64,000 nt of DNA from JANRLJ01 sp033762735. Lineage in GTDB: Bacteria > Chloroflexota > Anaerolineae > Aggregatilineales > Phototrophicaceae. The stretch lies in contig JANRLJ010000134.1 of assembly GCA_033762735.1 (NCBI GenBank), positions 1 to 64,000 on the forward strand. The letters are read 5' to 3'. Shown in pieces: positions 61,131-64,000 of this stretch. Under the pieces are notes generated by a model. It was not told the origin of the DNA and did not search any database. It saw nothing but the letters and a program-made list of their open reading frames with translations. Within the stretch, counting starts at the first letter, position 1. Every line of letters starts with the position of its first letter. A program made the translations under genes and the position numbers.

Positions 61131-61945
61131 GTGGATTGGTCTTTCTGATTGAGCGCACCGCCATTGGGCTGTATATCCTGATCGGTGTCGCCATTCTCTG
61201 GCATGGACGGCGCTGGCTGCTGGCGCGGCGTTCCTTCCAGGCCACCTATTTTGAACTGGAACGTGACCTTGCTCGCTATCAGAGCGCCAATGCACTGACT
61301 ACAGTTGTTCTGCTGGTCGAGCTTGGCCTGATCATCTCCGGTATTCAGCGCGTGGTTGCGCCCACGCTGCGTGAACAACTGGCAGAAGAAGACCTGCTGG
61401 AAGTCGTGAGCGTCGAGGATTTGCCATTCTTCACCCCGACACCGCCGCCCCCTCAGGAACCGACCTTTGACCCGGAAAGTGTTGAACTCGGCCCACAGGA
61501 AGTGGAGGAAGTGTTCGTCACGCCTGCACCGACTCCAACACCAGTAGGGACGATTGAGCCGAACGCACCGGCTGTTGAGGGCTGCAATACGCCCAACGCC
61601 ACCCTGCAAATTCCGGCCAATGGGATGCGCGTCTTTCAACCGATTCCAGTGCTGGGGACGGCATTTACCGACGACTTTACCGAATACAAAATTGAGATCA
61701 GCGGGCCGACTACCAATAACCGCTACAGCGTGATTAACCGGGGGAGCGTACCCGTTGCCGAAACCGGAGGTCTGGCACAGTTCAACCCCGCGCCGTATGA
61801 CCCCGGTATTTACGAGTTCCGTGTCGTCGTATTTGCGTCCGGTGAACTCCGCGCGGCCTGTAAGGTCAACATCTACATCAGTGCACCGATTGCCACGCCA
61901 ACACCGCTGCCGCCTGTTACACCGCTCAACGCAGGGGCGGGTTGA
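61127..61945 (+). CDS. Two-helix membrane protein with Pro/Thr linker and extracytoplasmic domain
   Basis: The 272-residue protein has two helices (about 8-25 and 57-76). A Pro/Thr-rich spacer (about 100-150) and a C-terminal beta-sandwich domain (I-E-I-S-G-P-T, Y-E-F-R-V-V-V-F) follow. A second Pro/Thr stretch lies at the end (T-P-T-P-L-P-P-V-T-P). It is coupled to punA by ATGA overlap and to the DUF2520 gene by TGATG overlap, but no metabolic connection is obvious. Function unknown. Confidence 0.65.
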   Translation: MSGLVFLIERTAIGLYILIGVAILWHGRRWLLARRSFQATYFELERDLARYQSANALTTVVLLVELGLIISGIQRVVAPTLREQLAEEDLLEVVSVEDLPFFTPTPPPPQEPTFDPESVELGPQEVEEVFVTPAPTPTPVGTIEPNAPAVEGCNTPNATLQIPANGMRVFQPIPVLGTAFTDDFTEYKIEISGPTTNNRYSVINRGSVPVAETGGLAQFNPAPYDPGIYEFRVVVFASGELRAACKVNIYISAPIATPTPLPPVTPLNAGAG

Positions 61946-62814
61946 TGTCGAGGCCTGTACTGGGGTTCGTAGGTGCGGGAAAAGTGGGGAAGGTTCTCGC
62001 ACGCTTGTGGCACGAAGCAGGTTATGAAGTGGTCGCGATTTGCAGTCGCACGCCTGCTTCTGCCGCTGTGTTGGCGAATCAGGTCAATGCCAGAGTGGTG
62101 CTCCAACCGCTTGAGGTCATTCGTACTGCAGACCTGACATTTCTCACTGTACCTGACGACGCGATTGGTGCAGTCGTGCAGAGTGCAAGTGGAACTGCGC
62201 TCCGGGGAAAAGCTGTCGTGCATGTCTCGGGTGCGCATGACGCCCACATCCTCACTCCGTTACAGGAACAGGGGGCAAGCATTGGAAGCCTGCATCCAGC
62301 CTTTGCGTTTGCGGATGTGGAAAGCGCACTGAGGGGCTTACCGGGTTCAACTTTTGCACTGGAAGCGGACGATGAGGTGCTGCGGGGGTGGCTGCGCGAG
62401 CTGGTCGAAGCCGTTCATGGCCGGGTGCTGGATATTCCGCGCGGTGGGAAAGCACAGTATCATGCTGCACTGGTGATGCTCAGCAACTACACCGTCACCC
62501 TGTACAGCCTTGCGGAACGACTGCTCAGCTCACTAGGCGCAGATCAACAGGCCGTGGATGGCGCTCTCAATGCCCTGTTAGAGAGTGTGCAGCACAATCT
62601 CAGATACACTGGCCTTCCCTGGGCACTGACGGGACCGCTTACACGCGCCGATGCGGGTACAATCAGACTTCATCTTGCTGTGCTCAAACAGGCTGATCCT
62701 GATTTATCCGATCTTTACATAAAACTCGCCCGCCAGACATATCCAATTCTAGAGGCTCGCGGCGTCAATACAGCATTCATTGAAAAGACTTTACAGCAGG
62801 ACGAAATTCCATGA
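61945..62814 (+). CDS. Rossmann plus DUF2520 oxidoreductase, candidate ketopantoate reductase PanG
   Basis: The 289-residue protein has a Rossmann fold (F-V-G-A-G-K-V-G-K near residue 10) and a C-terminal DUF2520 domain. It overlaps panB by 4 bases and panC is next. PanE (the usual ketopantoate reductase) is not in the window. A DUF2520-type reductase called PanG replaces PanE in Francisella and other bacteria, as I recall, so this gene is a plausible PanG completing the pantothenate operon. An unrelated NADP oxidoreductase is the alternative. ATG 61945 overlaps the previous stop. Confidence 0.78.
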   Translation: MSRPVLGFVGAGKVGKVLARLWHEAGYEVVAICSRTPASAAVLANQVNARVVLQPLEVIRTADLTFLTVPDDAIGAVVQSASGTALRGKAVVHVSGAHDAHILTPLQEQGASIGSLHPAFAFADVESALRGLPGSTFALEADDEVLRGWLRELVEAVHGRVLDIPRGGKAQYHAALVMLSNYTVTLYSLAERLLSSLGADQQAVDGALNALLESVQHNLRYTGLPWALTGPLTRADAGTIRLHLAVLKQADPDLSDLYIKLARQTYPILEARGVNTAFIEKTLQQDEIP

Positions 62815-63659
62815 GGCTTACTATTCGAGATTTTCAAAAAATGCGTTCAGACGGCGAACGCATTGCTGTGCTGACTGCCTACGATGCGATCAGCGCCCGC
62901 GTCGCAGAGGCCGCCGGGGTGCCCGCACTGCTGGTAGGCGATACCCTGGGGATGGTCGTGCAGGGACGCGACACCACGATTCCGGTCACACTTGAGCATA
63001 TGATTTACCACTGTGAAATTGTCGCCCGTGTGACTGAGAAACCGCTAATTATTGGCGATCTGCCGTTTATGACGTACACGATCAACCCGGAACAGGCGTT
63101 GGCAAACGCTGCAAAACTGGTGCAATCGAGCGGTGTGCAGTGTATCAAGCTGGAAGGCGGGGAGCACATGGCACCGACGATTGAGCGTATCGTTCGTGCC
63201 GGGATTCCTGTCATGGGGCATATTGGATTGACACCGCAAAGTGTGAACCAGTTTGGTGGATTCCGTGTGCAGGGCAAGCAGTTAGAATCGGCGCGGCAGT
63301 TGATCCGCGATGCCGAAGCGGTGCAGTCAGCAGGCGCATTCGCGATTGTTCTGGAGCTTGTCCCCGCGCCACTCGCCCAGTTAATCACCAACCGTCTGCA
63401 TATTCCCACCATTGGCATTGGAGCAGGAGTTGGGTGCAGCGGCCAGGTGCAGGTCTTCCACGACATTCTGACGCTGTTCGATGCGTTTCTGCCGCGTCAT
63501 GCCCGCCGCTATGCCAACATCAGCGAGATGATGCGCGAAGCCATCGGCCACTATGTGCAGGATGTGAAGGACGGTCAGTTCCCGGCAGCGGAGAACAGCT
63601 TCAGCCTCGACGAGAAGGTTCTGGCGGCGTTGGAAGAAGCCCTTGAGGAAAGTGTGTAG
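62811..63659 (+). CDS. panB: 3-methyl-2-oxobutanoate hydroxymethyltransferase PanB
   Basis: The 282-residue enzyme makes ketopantoate from 2-oxoisovalerate and methylenetetrahydrofolate. Signature segments are L-T-A-Y-D-A near residue 22, V-G-D-T-L-G-M near 42, K-L-E-G-G near 110, and V-M-G-H-I-G-L-T-P near 133. I-G-I-G-A-G closes the active site. It overlaps the DUF2520 gene by 4 bases and precedes panC by 8 bases, so it is the middle of a pantothenate operon. FolD, encoded far upstream in the window, supplies its folate cosubstrate. Confidence 0.97.
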   Translation: MRLTIRDFQKMRSDGERIAVLTAYDAISARVAEAAGVPALLVGDTLGMVVQGRDTTIPVTLEHMIYHCEIVARVTEKPLIIGDLPFMTYTINPEQALANAAKLVQSSGVQCIKLEGGEHMAPTIERIVRAGIPVMGHIGLTPQSVNQFGGFRVQGKQLESARQLIRDAEAVQSAGAFAIVLELVPAPLAQLITNRLHIPTIGIGAGVGCSGQVQVFHDILTLFDAFLPRHARRYANISEMMREAIGHYVQDVKDGQFPAAENSFSLDEKVLAALEEALEESV

Positions 63660-63667
63660 ATCGCCCT

Positions 63668-64000
63668 ATGCACGTGGTGGAAACAATTGAAGCACTGCGA
63701 ATTGTCCGACGGCAGTTGCAGGGACGGGTCGGGCTGGTGCCGACGATGGGAGCGCTGCATGAGGGGCATCTCTCCTTAGTACAAACCGCCAAAGCAGAAA
63801 ATGACTGCGTCGTTGTTACGATTTTTGTCAATCCAACACAGTTTGGGCCGAACGAAGATTTTGCGGCGTATCCGCGTGATCTGCCCCGCGATCTGGCGAT
63901 GCTGGAACATTTGGGTGTTGATCTCGTGGTGACGCCAACGCCTGCGCTGATGTATCCGCCGGGGTTTCAGACCTACATCGATGTGGAGCACGTGTCACAG
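63668..64000 (+). CDS. panC: Pantothenate synthetase PanC (N-terminal part, truncated by window)
   Basis: ATG 63668 lies 8 bases after panB. The 111 codons seen encode V-P-T-M-G-A-L-H31-E-G-H34-L, the ATP-binding H-x-G-H motif of pantoate-beta-alanine ligases, and F-V-N-P-T-Q-F-G-P-N-E-D-F near 55. It condenses pantoate with beta-alanine. The gene continues past the window end and completes the panB-panC pair typical of bacteria. Confidence 0.96.
   Translation, partial: MHVVETIEALRIVRRQLQGRVGLVPTMGALHEGHLSLVQTAKAENDCVVVTIFVNPTQFGPNEDFAAYPRDLPRDLAMLEHLGVDLVVTPTPALMYPPGFQTYIDVEHVSQ

Noticed and set aside
1..64000. CRISPR array, prophage or integrative element
   Set aside because: No regularly spaced repeats, cas genes, integrase or phage structural genes are seen; the tRNA-Leu has no integrase beside it.

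Overview
The window is 64 kb of moderately GC-rich, densely coding bacterial chromosome with mostly co-directional genes and short gaps; no gap exceeds about 210 bases. Gene content suggests a Chloroflexota bacterium, probably Anaerolineae-like: an F420 operon of bacterial type, maltodextrin ABC genes without a local ATPase, a TIR-FGE protein, serine/threonine/proline-rich linkers in surface proteins, and a single-gene YgfZ. This taxonomic call is inference from gene content; there is no rRNA here. I see no CRISPR array, no prophage and no integrase. The only mobile-element trace is one decayed IS256-type transposase.

Layout. 1-5,790: end of a secreted alpha-glucan-active protein, a small DUF971 protein and a MalE/F/G-type sugar importer. 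5,792-16,872: mostly minus strand, with an SH3b serine hydrolase, a tRNA-Leu(CAG), an FtsB-like protein, a YgfZ/guanylate-kinase-like pair, and a 1,657-residue protein that starts as a Flp/Tad prepilin and continues into a huge ectodomain. 17,081-25,178: folD, DinB-like protein, transposase, clpP, Nudix protein and a hybrid histidine kinase with two receiver domains. 25,297-31,464: M20 amidohydrolase, CDGSH protein, a dioxygenase/esterase pair, phosphatase, ABM monooxygenase and TIR-FGE protein. 31,581-40,477: YgeW-like carbamoyltransferase, carbamate kinase, HIT protein, threonine synthase, glycosyltransferase, a fold-type-II PLP enzyme and SsnA aminohydrolase. 40,564-45,683: F420 operon (npdG-cofE-nitroreductase-lipoprotein-cofD-cofC-LLM oxidoreductase). 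45,716-57,779: GT-C membrane protein, XdhC, phosphoesterase, HEAT protein, a fused FAD/2Fe-2S xanthine dehydrogenase subunit, a 594-residue orphan, the molybdenum subunit and a YqeC-MocA fusion. 57,796-61,130: double-RCK potassium channel and purine nucleoside phosphorylase. 61,127-64,000: a membrane protein, a DUF2520 reductase, panB and the start of panC.

How the genes fit together. Two pathways stand out. First, the molybdenum hydroxylase genes and their maturation factors, SsnA, the YgeY-like hydrolase, the YgeW-like carbamoyltransferase, carbamate kinase and purine nucleoside phosphorylase together resemble the Escherichia coli yge/yqe/ygf/ssnA purine and ureide catabolic cluster, here spread over about 36 kb. 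That would feed purines through xanthine-type oxidation to ureido compounds, carbamoyl phosphate and ATP. Second, the F420 operon encodes the side-chain half of F420 synthesis plus F420-using enzymes; the FO synthase is not in this window. The least explained objects are the Flp-prepilin giant, the orphan between the two xanthine-dehydrogenase subunits, the PLP enzyme with its coiled-coil partner, and an AT-rich small gene next to an inverted repeat.
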